64,000 nucleotides of DNA from positions 54,062,916 through 54,126,915 of the forward strand of contig CM070629.1 in assembly GCA_036346255.1 (NCBI GenBank), written 5' to 3'. Positions within the stretch are counted from its first letter, which is position 1. The number at the start of each line of letters is the position of its first letter. Below are positions 1 through 10,889 of the stretch, piece by piece. The stretch is from Ampelocalamus luodianensis (lineage: Eukaryota > Streptophyta > Magnoliopsida > Poales > Poaceae). The notes under the pieces are model-generated. The model searched no databases. It saw nothing but the letters and a program-made list of their open reading frames with translations, and was not told the origin of the DNA. Position numbers and translations under genes: made by a program.

Positions 1-354
1 ACGATGTAATGTGACGCTAGCTTAATTCGTTATCTTTTCTTCTTCTTTAGAAACAGGATCACCCAGCTTTTACTGAAAGCCAGTAAAGAGTTAGACAGAG
101 TTTTCCAACGAGACAACTGGGGATAACTTAAGCCAGCTTTACAGGATAACAGCACTGCCCAGATAAACTAAACTAGCAACGTCAAAACAGGAACTTAAAG
201 ACAATAACCAGAGACAGACGCCACCAGACAGGAATCCATTAACCCTCTCCTCGCTTCTAAAATCGCGCAGCCATATCTTCACCTTCTTCATCAAAGCCTC
301 AATCTTGAGTTCTTGACTCTGTCCTCCCGAAGCAGAGCTCGCTATTGCTGCATA

Positions 355-676
355 TAGAACAAGATCTTGTACATTACATCACTTGGTTGTTTAGGAAATA
401 CTTTCTCGATCGCCGTTTTGTTCCTAGCTTGCCATATAGCCCAGGAAAAAGCTGCAGAGCTATACAAAATAGTTAGATAGTCCGATTCACCCCGCCCGTC
501 CTCCTCATCCAGTCATCTGTGAAATCTTGAAAGGAAACAGGGATCCTATCCCAATGAAATGCTTCTATGACACAACACCAGGCAAAACCTAACAAGCACA
601 CATGACAAAAGATATAGTCAGCAGTTTCCCGGCAACCACAGATACACACAGTGTGGAGTCCATGTGATATGGTCAT
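355..676 (-). pseudogene. LINE ORF2 C-terminus remnant (zf-RVT)
   Basis: On the minus strand the frame from 676 reads a Cys/His cluster of the zinc-binding RT-associated type (CICGCRETADYIF, then CHVCLLGFAW). A frameshift near 475 is followed by a segment with SWAIWQARNKTAIEK. These are the order and spacing of the C-terminal tail of plant L1-type LINE ORF2 proteins. Only this tail is present; no endonuclease or reverse transcriptase lies upstream, so the piece is 5' truncated. The same remnant recurs in copy B near 28.55-28.94 kb. Confidence 0.65.
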
Positions 677-770
677 AATCTAGGTGATAAACAATTGATA
701 TCGTTGTCGAGGAGTCCAGAGATGAGACTCTCAAGTTTTGCAAATTGCCAGTTTGCTGTTAGGTTCAAGC

Positions 771-1095
771 GGTCTGACCAGTCCTAAGGGTGGTCTGACC
801 GACCATGGGTGGTGATCAGACCAGCGGTGCAACCCCTGGGTAAATGGACATCAAACACTTGTGTGTGAGTGTTTAGGGATGTGTTTTCCCCAGGTGCTAT
901 TGAAAATGGAGAATAGACGCGAAACTAGATAGAGTTTTGCTAAAAAATCCAAAGAGTGGTATTTTTTTAGAAATGGGAAGTGGTCTGACCAGCCGCTGGT
1001 TGGCGGTCAAACTGGCCCCCTATTACCGGGGATCACGATCAAACCGGCCATGAGTTGGCAGTCTGACCAGCCGAAGGCTAACGATCAGACCAGCC
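771..1095. repeat. GGTCTGACC palindromic word array, copy A
   Basis: The 9-mer GGTCTGACC and variants (GATCAGACC, CAGTCTGACC, GGTCAAACTGG) recur about eight times in 325 bp, usually followed by AGCC or GGCC. The word is a near-perfect palindrome. The array is repeated in copy B at 28965-29240. Confidence 0.7.
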
Positions 1096-1103
1096 CAGGG
1101 CTA

Positions 1104-2757
1104 TGTTGGTGATATGCCCTAGAGACAATCAGAGATGATTGTATTACATCTATGTTTATGAGTTATTGAATAAATGTTATTATGTTCCTTGAATGAATCA
1201 TCAGTTATATAGATCAACGAGTATGTAACTTGTTGGTGAAACTCTTTAACTTATATGATATCGTTCCAAAAGTATCCCTAATCGAATGTCACTTGTCGGA
1301 ACACCAGTGACTCTACGACCAGCACATGCATTGATTGATGACTATGTTTCACCTGTCATGGATATAGAGATATCGAATCAATAATGTGAACACATATTAG
1401 AGAACATAGGGTTGGATAGACCCACCTTGAGACACTATTGAGATTGTTATGATTCTATGTGTCATTAGTTGGTCTCAAGCAATGATGATGTATAATCCTT
1501 AGACCTGAGATCAGCATAGTTCCCTACATGTGTAATAACACGCTTAGATGTTGCCAAACGCTACTTGTAACTAGGTAGTTATAAAGGTAGCCTTCGGGTA
1601 TGTTATGAAACACGCGGAGGGATGTGTTTGGTCGGATATGAAATTTACCCCTCCTAACATAACAGGATAGATATTTCTGGGCCCTTCGAAGTGGTCAGAT
1701 AAAGAAAATGCATGGCCATACCACTGGTGGTCGAAGAGTTCGACCACATAAGGTTATCCGATACTCGATCGAGAAAGTATTGAACAGTTAATGGATGACA
1801 CATATCTCACCTAGAGTTCAAACCAGACATCGTGAGGCAAAGGGAGAATACACGAGTAGGTCGCTTAGTTTGATCAGTTATAGACTGGTTGTATGGAGAT
1901 ACGAGCTGGTCGTAGACTGGTCGAACGTAATCACAGAGTGGTCAAAACCTGGTCGTAAGGAGTTACGAACTGGTCGAGACTAAATATGAACTGGTCGTAC
2001 TTAAGTACTAACTGGTCATAAGGAGTTACGAACTGGTCGTACCTAAATACGGACTGATCGTGACGAGATTCGAGCTGGTCGTAAGTAATGAGGACCTGGT
2101 CGTAGATCATGTTGCATTAAGGTTCGTCCGATATAATTTGTATGTATTTGGGAATCGTTATGTCCTGCTAGAGACCGCTACGACTCGTGGTTAGAAAAGG
2201 GTTTCCGAGTCACAACCGATTACACATAAACCTAATGGATCACACATTTAACGGGTTGAAATAAACCAGTACGAATACGATTTGTCAAACGTGTTTGGAT
2301 AAGATCCGTCACTGGGCACTATATACGGAGATGCTTGAGGCTATTGAGAACATACGAGAGACGTGAATTACTCCACCGAAACCCTAGCCACCGTCTTCCT
2401 GAGAGAGCCCTGCCGTGCGAATTGGTGCTAGCATACCGGCGTCCGGTTGTTCATTCCCTAGACGTGTGGATACCATAGAGGCGCTACTGCGGTTGCTGTT
2501 GCACTTGATGACGATCCACGTTCTTCACAAGGAACTTCAGATGTTGCTGGAGAAGATGATCGACTCGCGAGGGCGCAGGACGATCAACTACGACCACTAC
2601 ATTGACGTGCTCTTCGTTGGACCAGGCTGCTCCGACTCTTCTTCTGCTGCACTGCACGTCTGGTGGTAACGATCTGTGATCATCTACTTATTTGGTATCC
2701 TAGTTTACGTGGTAGATTTTTGAATTGTTACTATCGTAGCCTACCCGTATCCATTCA
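1104..2757 (+). mobile_element. Ty1-copia LTR, Angela/BARE-like
   Basis: The block opens with TGTTGGTGATATGCCCTAGA, closely resembling the start of the BARE/Angela LTR family of grasses, and ends CATTCA directly before a tRNA-Met-type primer site at 2759. The 1,654-bp length fits that family's long LTRs. A TATA-like ACTATATACGG sits at about 2318-2328, plausibly the LTR promoter. The short reading frame at 2415-2669 is inside the LTR and is not called a gene. No matching 3' LTR is in the window, so the element is broken after the leader. Confidence 0.75.
1881..2106 (+). repeat. TCGTAA/TTACGA minisatellite inside the LTR
   Basis: About eight degenerate units of 25-32 bp, each built around CTGGTCGTAAGGAGTTACGA. 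The TCGTAA and TTACGA halves are complementary, so each unit could form a small hairpin. Confidence 0.65.
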
Positions 2758-2758
2758 G

Positions 2759-2769
2759 TGGTATCAGAG
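2759..2769 (+). other. Copia primer-binding site
   Basis: TGGTATCAGAG, complementary to the 3' end of initiator tRNA-Met, lies one base after the LTR end. It is the usual primer site of Ty1-copia elements. Confidence 0.8.
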
Positions 2770-3140
2770 TCATCCTGCATAGTTTTTGATCGGTCGCATA
2801 TACTGGATATGTGGCAGTAGTAGATTGGATCTATTACTGATTTGGTATGATAGCCTAGATTGGTTCATACGGATGGAACAATCTAGGCACTAGTCGATAG
2901 GATCGATCACTGTTCAACGATAGTAGATGGGTTTTTCGAGGAGGTACAAGTTAAGAGCACCAGATGATTTACTTGACTTGTTTTCGACTGCCATGCATAA
3001 TACTCCTAACGGTAGGGATTCCGCCATCGGAGTGTGTCGCAATGCATGGTCGTATCAAGGCAGTGATCAGATTGATTCGGAATAGGGTTAATATGATTAA
3101 TTCGATGATTTCCAATGCTCGGTAACGTGAATAAGATTCA
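2770..3140 (+). mobile_element. Angela-like copia 5' leader remnant
   Basis: Non-coding leader sequence downstream of the primer site, with no gag frame. It stops where GC-rich unrelated sequence begins at about 3141, so the element was truncated by a later insertion or deletion. Confidence 0.5.
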
Positions 3141-4019
3141 TGTCTCGGAAATATTTTTCGAGAGCACTACCCTCGACCAGCGAGCGGCGCTGCCCCTTTG
3201 ACCCCCGCCCGCTAACCGGCTAGCGGGCATGGGGAGGCCGAGAGAGGAGGACGGCATGGGCACGGCATGGGTGAGCTCTGGGCGACCGTGCGCTCCAGCG
3301 TGACGGGGGCCGGTACGGCGGGGATAAGGAGGGGAACGAGCGCGGCTGAAGTCCACGCATTGAATGCGCACGTCGGGGCGACAGCGACGCGCAGGATAGG
3401 AGCGGTGCGGGCGTTGACACCACGCACGCTCGGCATGGGCGCGCAGGGGAAGATGACCAGGGGACAGGGGCGTTGACAGGAGGGCCCCACAGGTAGCGAG
3501 AAAAGGACACGTTCGGACCGTCTGAACTGCCTCGCGTGCACGTTCGGACCATTCGAACGTGAGCGACTGAGTGGACGGACGAAGGCGAGCAGGCCGGGGA
3601 AAGATTCAGCCCAAAACAAGAAAGGAGTTTTAAATTCCTTTTTGATTTACAGAAATTCTAGAAAACTAAAAAGGCTTTTTAGAAAATAGCTAATAAAGCC
3701 CAAAAATTCTAGAAAAATGCATAGAAATTTCTTGAATTATTTGGAACTTAATAAAAATATTTTCAACTTAGCTTTAGCTTTTAATTTTGCAAATAAAATC
3801 TTTTTAATTTTGGGACAAAAGGAAAAGCATTTATAAAATTCGAAAAAAATCCAGAAAACTTGAATAAACCAACTAGAATTAATTGGAGTTTGATTAATTC
3901 AGTTTAAACTATTTTTATTACTAAAATTTCAAGTTAAGCTTTAGCAACTTAAATAAAATCAAATGGTTATCTTTAAATTTTGAAAATTTTCGAAAAGAAC
4001 TGAAAATTGGGATGTTACA
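3141..4019. repeat. Possible gypsy LTR fragment
   Basis: A GC-rich first half (3180-3600) is followed by an AT-rich half ending GGGATGTTACA. That end is the reverse complement of the TGTAACATCCC start seen in large gypsy LTRs of grasses, including the one at 43896. The stretch starts TGTCTCGG at 3141. No target duplication was found. Overlapping reading frames on both strands in the GC-rich half look like composition effects. Confidence 0.35.
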
Positions 4020-5053
4020 GTTTTCACATAAGTATTTTGGTGAATTATTCCTGAGAGATTATGCCTGAAATAATTATCTCATTTAGTATTTTTACTTTGT
4101 TTTAACTAATTTATTTTGAGTACATGTTTGTTTATAATTCATGTTTTCCTTTTAAACAAAAGTTCAAAATTCAAACATGGGTAGATTTCCATATGCAAAA
4201 TGATCAAAATAATTTTCCTAATGCGTTTATAATTCTATGTCCCAAAATTCAGATTTTGAGATGCTATAGTTATGGCCGGTGACGATTGTATCTGGTGGCA
4301 TCGTGGACGAGGACGATAGGATGCGGATGCGGCATGCACGATGAATGGTGGATACGGCGATGTGGAGACGGGGTGGATAAGGGGGAGGTGGCATCACGGG
4401 GAAGGGAAAGGTGACGGTGCTGGGAGGGGAGGAGAAGGCAATGGTGCGGGGGAAGAGGAAGCGCGTGGTGGGAGAGAGGGAGTCGGTGTCGCGGGAAAGA
4501 GCGAGGCGGCGGTGCGGAGAGGGGAGCAAATGGCGGAGGGGCATGGGAAGACAAAGCGGCGGCACTGGAAGAGGAGTTGCAACGGGGAGGGAGTTGAGGG
4601 AAGGGATGGGAGGAGTTCGAAGGGTTCGATCTGGGCTGAGAGCCCGATAGAAGGAGAACAGAGGAGAGGCGTCCGCTGCCGCTCGCTACGATCCAACGCC
4701 AATGAACCGATTCGCACGTGTCTATCCGTGATTGGGCTAAAATCACTGGGAGCCTTTCCTGGTGTGGCGATTTGTTCCCCGTAATAAGTTACATATGTAT
4801 GGCCAAACCAAAGGATGATATAACTAAGCAAAGCTAATCGGCGATTTCGTCCAGTCCTACACAGTATGCATGAAGCTAATCGGCCCATCATTTTTAAACA
4901 GCCTAGTCAGTTCGTACAGCAAATAGCGGCCTAACAAATAATTCGTGCGTGCGTGCGGCCCAAATCATGTGAGCCCAGGCATCGTGTCTTGTCGAGCCAG
5001 CCGCCAACTTAGGCCTTTCTCTCGTATCTCAGATTAGACGAAGCAGGGGGTTT
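4020..5053. other. Unassigned intergenic sequence
   Basis: AT-rich to 4265, then a purine-rich GC segment (4300-4700, GGGGAAGGG-type runs on the plus strand) with open frames on both strands, then ordinary sequence up to the copia LTR. The frames are low-complexity Pro/Ser or Gly/Arg and match no family I recognise. I see no gene here. Confidence 0.4.
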
Positions 5054-5323
5054 TGTTAAGAAATCAGGCCCAGGACCAGGAGTCCTGGCCCAATGTGGGC
5101 TCCTTATCCTAAACCCTAGTAGGATCTTAGCCTATAAATAGGGGGTACTAGTCATTGTAAAGGTTGATCGCTTGATGAAGGAATAAAGAGAAGCAAGAAG
5201 TCCCCCTACATCTCTGTGTTCATCTATTATTCTGTTCTTGTGTTCTTGCATTGTTCTTACGATTCTGAGTTTGTCTACGAGGTAATCTCTCGGACTAGAC
5301 TCACCAGCGATGGTTCCTCAACA
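5054..5323 (+). repeat. Ale copia 5' LTR
   Basis: TGTTAAGAAATC to TCCTCAACA, 270 bp. CCTATAAATAGG near 5130 is a plausible TATA box and AATAAAGAG downstream a possible poly(A) signal. It pairs with 12765-13032. Confidence 0.92.
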
Positions 5324-5336
5324 CGTTATCAACACG
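5324..5336 (+). other. Putative copia primer-binding site
   Basis: CGTTATCAACACG directly follows the LTR. Its position and form match the primer site common in Ale/Retrofit elements. Confidence 0.5.
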
Positions 5337-5642
5337 ATCGACTCTCCTCGCATCGAAAAGGTGACCATCGATGAACGACACTCATAGATTGAATCGTACT
5401 TTCTAGATTGCTTTAAATTCTGCAAATTTGCTTTCTAGATTTGTTTTCTACGGTGCAAATTCGCTCTAATCTACCGCGAGCAGACTTGAAGTCGTCGGCA
5501 CAATATCGATCGATAGATTGCATGAAAGAGTGAATGTCGATTGTACCGTAGATTGAAAATTGCAAGTTGTTCTAATATACCGCGAGCCGACTTGAAGTCG
5601 CTGGCTAAGCCGATCGGTAATTGCATGAGCGATAATCGCATC

Positions 5643-5845
5643 GGATGAACAGTAATCACGCGCCCGATAAACAGTGCACGCATGATGAACAGTAATCGTT
5701 CCCTGATGAACAGTGCACGCACGATGAACAGTTATCGTTCCCTGATGAACAATGCGCGTGGGATGAACAGTAATCGTGCGGTATGAATAGTGATTATGGA
5801 TGAATAGTGTTTTTCCTTGTGAATGGTATTCCGTGCATGAATAGT
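5643..5845 (+). repeat. GATGAACAGT short tandem repeat in copia leader
   Basis: About eight imperfect units of 20-28 bp beginning GATGAACAGT or GATGAATAGT, several followed by AATCG or GCACGC. Low-level open frames across it are not genes. Confidence 0.6.
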
Positions 5846-5865
5846 CCCAAAAAATTGGCCCTGTA

Positions 5866-6720
5866 GAGCCACGCGGCTGCCGCCGGCACTACACGGGCGC
5901 ACCACGCCACGCGCCACCGTGGCCCGGCACGCCACCGTCGGCCGCGATGCCTCCAGCCGCTGCCCCGCACGGCATAGCTCGAAGAAAGGTAGCAAGAAGA
6001 AAAAAAAAGGAGGGAGGAGAGGGAAGGCTCCGGCCATGCCCGCCGCACGGCGCCGCCACCGCCTGAAGCAAAAGAGAAAAGAGGGAGGAGATTGAATGGC
6101 GCCGGCACCGCATGGCCGCACCATCACCGCACATGGCCGCCTCGTAGGCACGCCACTGCACCGGCATTGTGTTCCGCGCTGCAGTCCGTAGCTCGCACAC
6201 GCATGAGCCGCCGGCCTCGCAGGCCGTCGCGCACTGCATGGCTGCCGGCCTCCCGTCCGCGCACCCGAAGGTGCACCTCCGTGCCTGCTCGCCCCGACCG
6301 CTTGCAGCGCCGCGTGGCACCGCCCACTTGGCGCATCCCGGCCACCCACCCTGCCCGAAGCTGCCGTCCCACACGGCTACCCGAAGCCGACCGCCCCGTA
6401 TAGCCGCCCTTATGTGCTTGAAGCGCCGCTGGAACCGCCCAACAGCGACCCGCATGCGTGCATGTGTCCGCCGCTTGAAGCCGTCGGCCGGCCGCCTCCT
6501 TGTACGCACACGGCGCCGCCGAACCGCACCTCTCCGGTCGGCCCCGTCGCTCGACCGGCGACCCTCCCTGCGCGCGTCCCGAAGACGCACCACCGCCGGA
6601 TCCAGGCTGCGACACCAGCGCCGCCACCGCTCCTGGCCGCCTGCATGGCGCCGCCTAGCGCCGCTCGCCGCCGACTAGCACGCGAGCCCCTCTTGCAGAG
6701 GCGCCGCCGCCCGCTTGAAT
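5866..6720. other. GC-rich block inside the copia leader
   Basis: About 850 bp of CpG-rich sequence between the leader repeats and the AT-rich region before gag. Several overlapping frames of 100-230 codons are open on both strands, which reflects GC content. None shows a recognisable domain. It is foreign in composition to the rest of the element and could be captured host sequence. Confidence 0.4.
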
Positions 6721-7362
6721 AGGGGTAGGGAAACCCTACCCCGTTTGGCACTTATGAACTGGCCGCGCAATGGCCAATTTGGGCCGGCCATGCAATGGGC
6801 TGAAAGAAAAAAAAAAGAAGGCACGAACCCAAGACAAGAAAGGTACAGTCGAAAGAAGGAAAATCCCAGTTATGTGGAAAACCCCTGGTAATTTTGAAAA
6901 TTATGCGTAGATTTTTCTCTGTATTGAAATTTTGCGATTTAGCCCCTGAAAATTGCAGAGTTCGCCGAAAATACTTTTTCCAGCAGAAATGGGCTTCGGG
7001 AATTCAATTTTTTGAATCGATTTTTGCATTTGAAGCATGTTTAACTTTGCTATTGTTATTTCTATGCAATTTATGTGTCGCATTTACTGTTTTGATTATC
7101 TGTGATTGTTTATATTGCTTTTAATCACTAAAAATAGCAGTAAATCATAAAAAATGCATAGAAAAATACGGGATCACGAACCGGGAGTTCGAAGAAAATT
7201 ATGAGAATTTTGCAACCATTTTATGCAGATTACTAGCACTAATCTTATGAATTTTTGCATGAATATGAAGAAGATTGGCATCACGCATCATGAATTCGAA
7301 GAACTGACCCAATATGGCCAGAATTTGTACAAGTCTTCAACTATGTGATAGTGTAATCACGG

Positions 7363-7871
7363 ATGAGCAGAAGAGTGAGAAGACTCTCTACCTTTCACCC
7401 GAACGCGGTGCAATTTGCACGCAACTATCGTCAAGACGTCTACAAGCAGCATGCCGAATTAATTGACATCATGCAAGTTGCGGAAGCTCAAGATGATACT
7501 CTAAGAAAGAACTACATCTCGCAGCCACCTAGTAACAATGTTGGCCATGAAGCCACTGCTAGCAGCTACAAGGTGATGAAACCTCTCACGAATGAGAGAA
7601 GCAAGAAGGGTAAGGTCGTGCATCGCACGTTATTGATGCTTTTCACTCTAAGAAGAAGGGCAAATGACAGCATGTGTCGCACCTCGCCATTGCAGGCACA
7701 GAGGACCCACATCCATTAGTTGCACTTATGGATGTGGACAGCCCAGTAGCAGCCCCCATCACCCCTTCTTTGGACATCACAGTGGCCGTAGCTGTAGCTG
7801 CCGAAGAGGAGAAGATCGCCATGGAGCAGATTGAGGCAGAAGTTCCTGAATACTTCGCCTATTCGATCTAG
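7363..7871 (+). pseudogene. Copia gag C-terminal remnant
   Basis: The frame from 7363 reads LSTFHPNAVQFARNYRQ, then HAELIDIMQVAEAQDD and YISQPP. This matches the end of the gag capsid-like region of Ale-type copia proteins (the segment with the conserved L-x-V-A-E run). The gag N-terminus and the CCHC zinc knuckle are missing. The adjoining frame 7674-7871 (VALMDVDSP, PEYFAYSI) continues in another phase toward the protease. The product would not be functional. Confidence 0.65.
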
Positions 7872-8109
7872 TTCACGCATTGCACTTGGATCTTTTATAG
7901 AAACTTGTAGTTTGTAATTGAAGCAAAATATTGAATTATTGAATAATGGTTGCAAGCTCTAGGAGAGCAAAGCATTAAATTCTTATAATGAGTCCTGCAA
8001 GACTTTTTCCCGTATTTATAATAGCAAGTTATGTTCTGATATCTGAAGTATTTTATTTATGTGTTGCTTGCTTTTTGCTACATATTAATAAAGTACATTA
8101 TATTAGAAC

Positions 8110-8330
8110 ACGTGTGGCGCCCTATGGAGGATGTGCGCTTAGCAGGTAGCGGCACAATAAATACCATCCTGAGAGAAATAAAAAAAATTCAATCAATCAG
8201 CAAGAATGTTGGTAGTCTTACGACAATCGCAAGCAGCGATACTTGTATAATAGGCTCAGGAAAGGTCACAATTATACTCCCAATAGGCACAACTTTGGTC
8301 ATTGAAGAAGACTAGTTGTACCTAAAATCG
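8110..8330 (+). pseudogene. Copia protease remnant with lost catalytic Asp
   Basis: This region reads DVRLAGSGTINTILR, then VGSLTTIASSDTCIIGSGKV and ILPIGTTLVIEE. It is the copia aspartic protease fold region, but the catalytic D-S-G/D-T-G triad is now G-S-G, so it would be inactive even if expressed. It is cut off by stops from its gag and integrase neighbours. Confidence 0.65.
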
Positions 8331-8439
8331 ACTAGAACTCTCAAGGATATTTGCGTTAACGGTCTCCACATAGAGATTGAAGAAGAGTATGGTAAGGAAT
8401 ACCTGCTCATAGCAAAGCATGAAGAAAAATAGAAAAATG

Positions 8440-9410
8440 GTATTAGAACGACTTCCTTCATTTGAAACTGGGCTATATTACACTAATATTAAGGCACCTG
8501 CAGCCTATACTGCCCTGAAAATCGTATTTAGAAACTCTAAACTTTTCTATCTCTGACATGATAGATTATGTCGCCTAGGTCTTAGGATGATGAGAGATAT
8601 AATTAACAATTCACAGGGACATAACATCAGTGTAAAAACTTTTTCGAATTAGGAAGATTTTGTGTGCCCTGCATGTGCCACCGAGAAATTAATTACTGGA
8701 CCTTCTACTCTGAAAGCGAAGGATGAAGTCCCTACATTCCTGGACCGTATCCAGGGAGACATTTGCAGTCCTATACGACCCCTATAAGGGTCATTTAGGT
8801 ATTTTATGGTGCTCATCGATGCTTCCTCGGAATGGTCGCATGTATGTTTATTGACTACGAGAAATCATGCTGTTGCAAAGCTAATCTCGTAGATAATTAA
8901 ATTAGAAATATTTTTCCTGATCATCATGTGAAGTCTACTTGAATGGACAACACCGGATAATTTACTTCGAAGGCATTTGATGATTATTGCATGAAAATGG
9001 GAATTAAAGTTGAGCATTCTGTACCGCATGTCTACACCTAGAATGGACTAGCAGATCTTTGAAGAATTGTAATTTACCAACTACATGTTGGGGACTCGCA
9101 GCAGCTCTCATTAATTTTAGACCGTCGGCCTATAACGTCCATCCACCTATGCAACTAGCGCAAGAGTCAGCACCGAAAACTTCTCATCTTCGCAGGTTTT
9201 GTTGTAAGGTTTATGTACCTATACCACAACCGCGGCGAACTGCAATAGGCCTTCTCTGAAAGTCTGGGATATACGTTGGTTATGAGACAACATCCATAAT
9301 CAGGTATTTGGACCCTATGACTAGAGATTTGCATAATGCCCGATTCGCTGATAGTATATTAGATGATATTAGTTTCCCGTCATTAGGGGGGAGGAAATCA
9401 ACCTTTGATC
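8440..9410 (+). pseudogene. Copia integrase remnant
   Basis: Split over three frames. Recognisable pieces are ERLPSFETGLYYT and HDRLC (zinc-binding part), FLDRIQGDICSPI, a MVLIDASSEWSHV core, and TCWGLAAALINFRPSAYNVH followed by PIPQPRRTA. Order and spacing match the integrase core and C-terminal part of Ale-type copia. Many stops and frameshifts are present. Confidence 0.65.
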
Positions 9411-9439
9411 AAAATGTTGGGAAATAATGTGGCAAGCCA

Positions 9440-9585
9440 CGGGAAGTCCAGAAGATAATTGAAGTCTAAAAGACAATTGAAGTCCAGAAGATAATTGAAA
9501 TCTATGCATATGACTCGTGCACTAGTGAAACAAATAAAGAAGTCTAGAAAACAATTGAAGTCCAGAAGATAATTGATTTGCAAGC
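9440..9585 (+). repeat. In-frame expansion of a (K/T)IIEVQ-type codon motif
   Basis: AGAAGTCCAGAAGATAATTG and close variants recur about five times. In the pol frame each unit encodes a six-residue I-I-E-V-Q-K type motif, followed by DLQALANQLPNHF, which is normal linker sequence between integrase and RT. The repeat therefore looks like local expansion of coding sequence. Confidence 0.55.
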
Positions 9586-9800
9586 ATTAGCGAATCAATT
9601 GCCTAACCACTTTAGTGATTTGAAGAGCGTGACCAAGTTGCATATGCTTGTATGCAATGCACCAGAGAGGGTTGAAATACCGATAAAGGTATCCCTAATC
9701 CCGTCCAGACGCCTCAGAAAAGGACGAGAACTCTGACCCCTCGAATCCGAAGTAAGCAGGGACGCCTGGTGAAAATGGATAAGAAGGACTTGACACAGCC

Positions 9801-10572
9801 TGATGAGTATCTGATAATCCTCATTTTATTATTTATCTTTAATCGTATAATATGTGTAGATATGGCATCACACGGTATACCCCTTACTGTTGTAAGGGAG
9901 AAGTTAGCCAGGTGGTCGTAAGTCCTTCTACGACCACCCCTATAGTCGTAAGTATTTCTACGACTACCACGTAATCGTAAGTTCTCCTACGATTACCTTT
10001 GATTGTAAGTCTTTCTACGACTAGTAACCAGTCATAAGCTTTTCTACGACTACCCCCTGGTCATAAGTCCTGCTACGATCAGTCCTGCCACGACTTCTCC
10101 ACAGATAACTGGGTCCACTCGCCAGTAGGCCCTATTAACTGTGAGATCTGAGCAGTCAAGATATGTAGTTATACTTGAATAACTACAGATAACTCACCAT
10201 TATCCCTGATTGATAACCGTCAGGCAACATGGGGAGGTTACTACTCCGGTAATTACTCTCATGATTGCGTAATAATGAACGCCTCCTGGCCCGGAACGAC
10301 AACCGTCTCCACAGCGTACTATAAATAGGCATCTTCTAGAGGAGCTGGGAGGAGCTTTTGAGAGGCAATCAGTAGCAGTTTTAGCACAAGTCTTTCCATT
10401 GATTGTAATCAGGATACCCAGTACAATACACACAGGAGTAGGGTTGTTATTCTCGCTAGAGAAGGCCCAAACCTGTATAAAAATCGTCGTGTCTCCTTTG
10501 TCTACATGATCAATTGTGGAGACCCCCCGAATCAAATAATCTTTACGTAAGATCAGTTCTAAAACACCGACA
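9801..10572 (+). mobile_element. Solo LTR (gypsy-like) inside the Ale copia
   Basis: TGATGAGTATC to CACCGACA, 772 bp, flanked by the 5-bp duplication CAGCC (9796-9800 and 10573-10577). The copia pol sequence resumes across the insertion. ACTATAAATAGG near 10319 is a likely TATA box. The downstream U5-like part (AACCTGTATAAAAATCG, then GTGTCTCCTTTG) resembles grass Tat/RIRE2-type gypsy LTRs. No internal region remains, so this is a solo LTR left by LTR-LTR recombination. Confidence 0.85.
9907..10095 (+). repeat. GTCGTAAG...TACGAC hairpin minisatellite
   Basis: Six or seven units of about 30 bp of the form GTCGTAAGTCCTTCTACGAC, each with complementary GTCGTA and TACGAC ends, lying in the U3 part of the solo LTR. 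Confidence 0.7.
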
Positions 10573-10889
10573 CAGCCGATCACCAAAGTTCCCAAAAACT
10601 AGAAGGGGAGCCAGTTGAGACTTAGCACTAGTATGGAACCTTCAGAAAAAGGCATACTAGAATTGAACATCCCCATGAAAGGAGACATCAGCATGGATGT
10701 GTGCACACACATCGGAGCTGAAAAACTAAAGAGACTTACCCCGCAATTTGAAGCAGTGGTGAGCAAGTAGAAGCATTAGAAGAATCGCCCTTTGAAGAAA
10801 TAGCTATAAACTTTATAACCTCAGGAGAATATTTGAATATGACAACAGCCAATATCGACATTTACTTTGCAAAGAAAATTGCCACAATC

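Larger units (their letters stand above)
1..1100. repeat. Dispersed 1-kb repeat, copy A (LINE 3' fragment plus GGTCTGACC array)
   Basis: This block matches 28217-29260 almost base for base over its first 750 bases, with scattered substitutions and small indels. The match begins at CTTAATTCG (about position 21 here). Copy B lacks about 50 bp present here near 890-940. The first part is the 3' end of a LINE in minus orientation and the second part is a palindromic GGTCTGACC array. What mobilised the composite is not clear: a retroelement LTR that captured a LINE fragment is one option, a segmental copy is another. The left boundary is at or before the window edge. Confidence 0.7.

Noticed and set aside
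3212..3619. 135-codon minus-strand frame
   Set aside because: Proline/arginine-rich frame in a GC-rich LTR-like segment, with competing frames of similar length.
4227..4891. Pro/Ser-rich minus frames and Gly/Arg-rich plus frames
   Set aside because: Low-complexity purine/pyrimidine bias, no domain, no splice or promoter support.
6092..6751. Several overlapping 100-230-codon frames on both strands
   Set aside because: All lie in one CpG-rich block inside a copia leader; being open on both strands is a composition effect.
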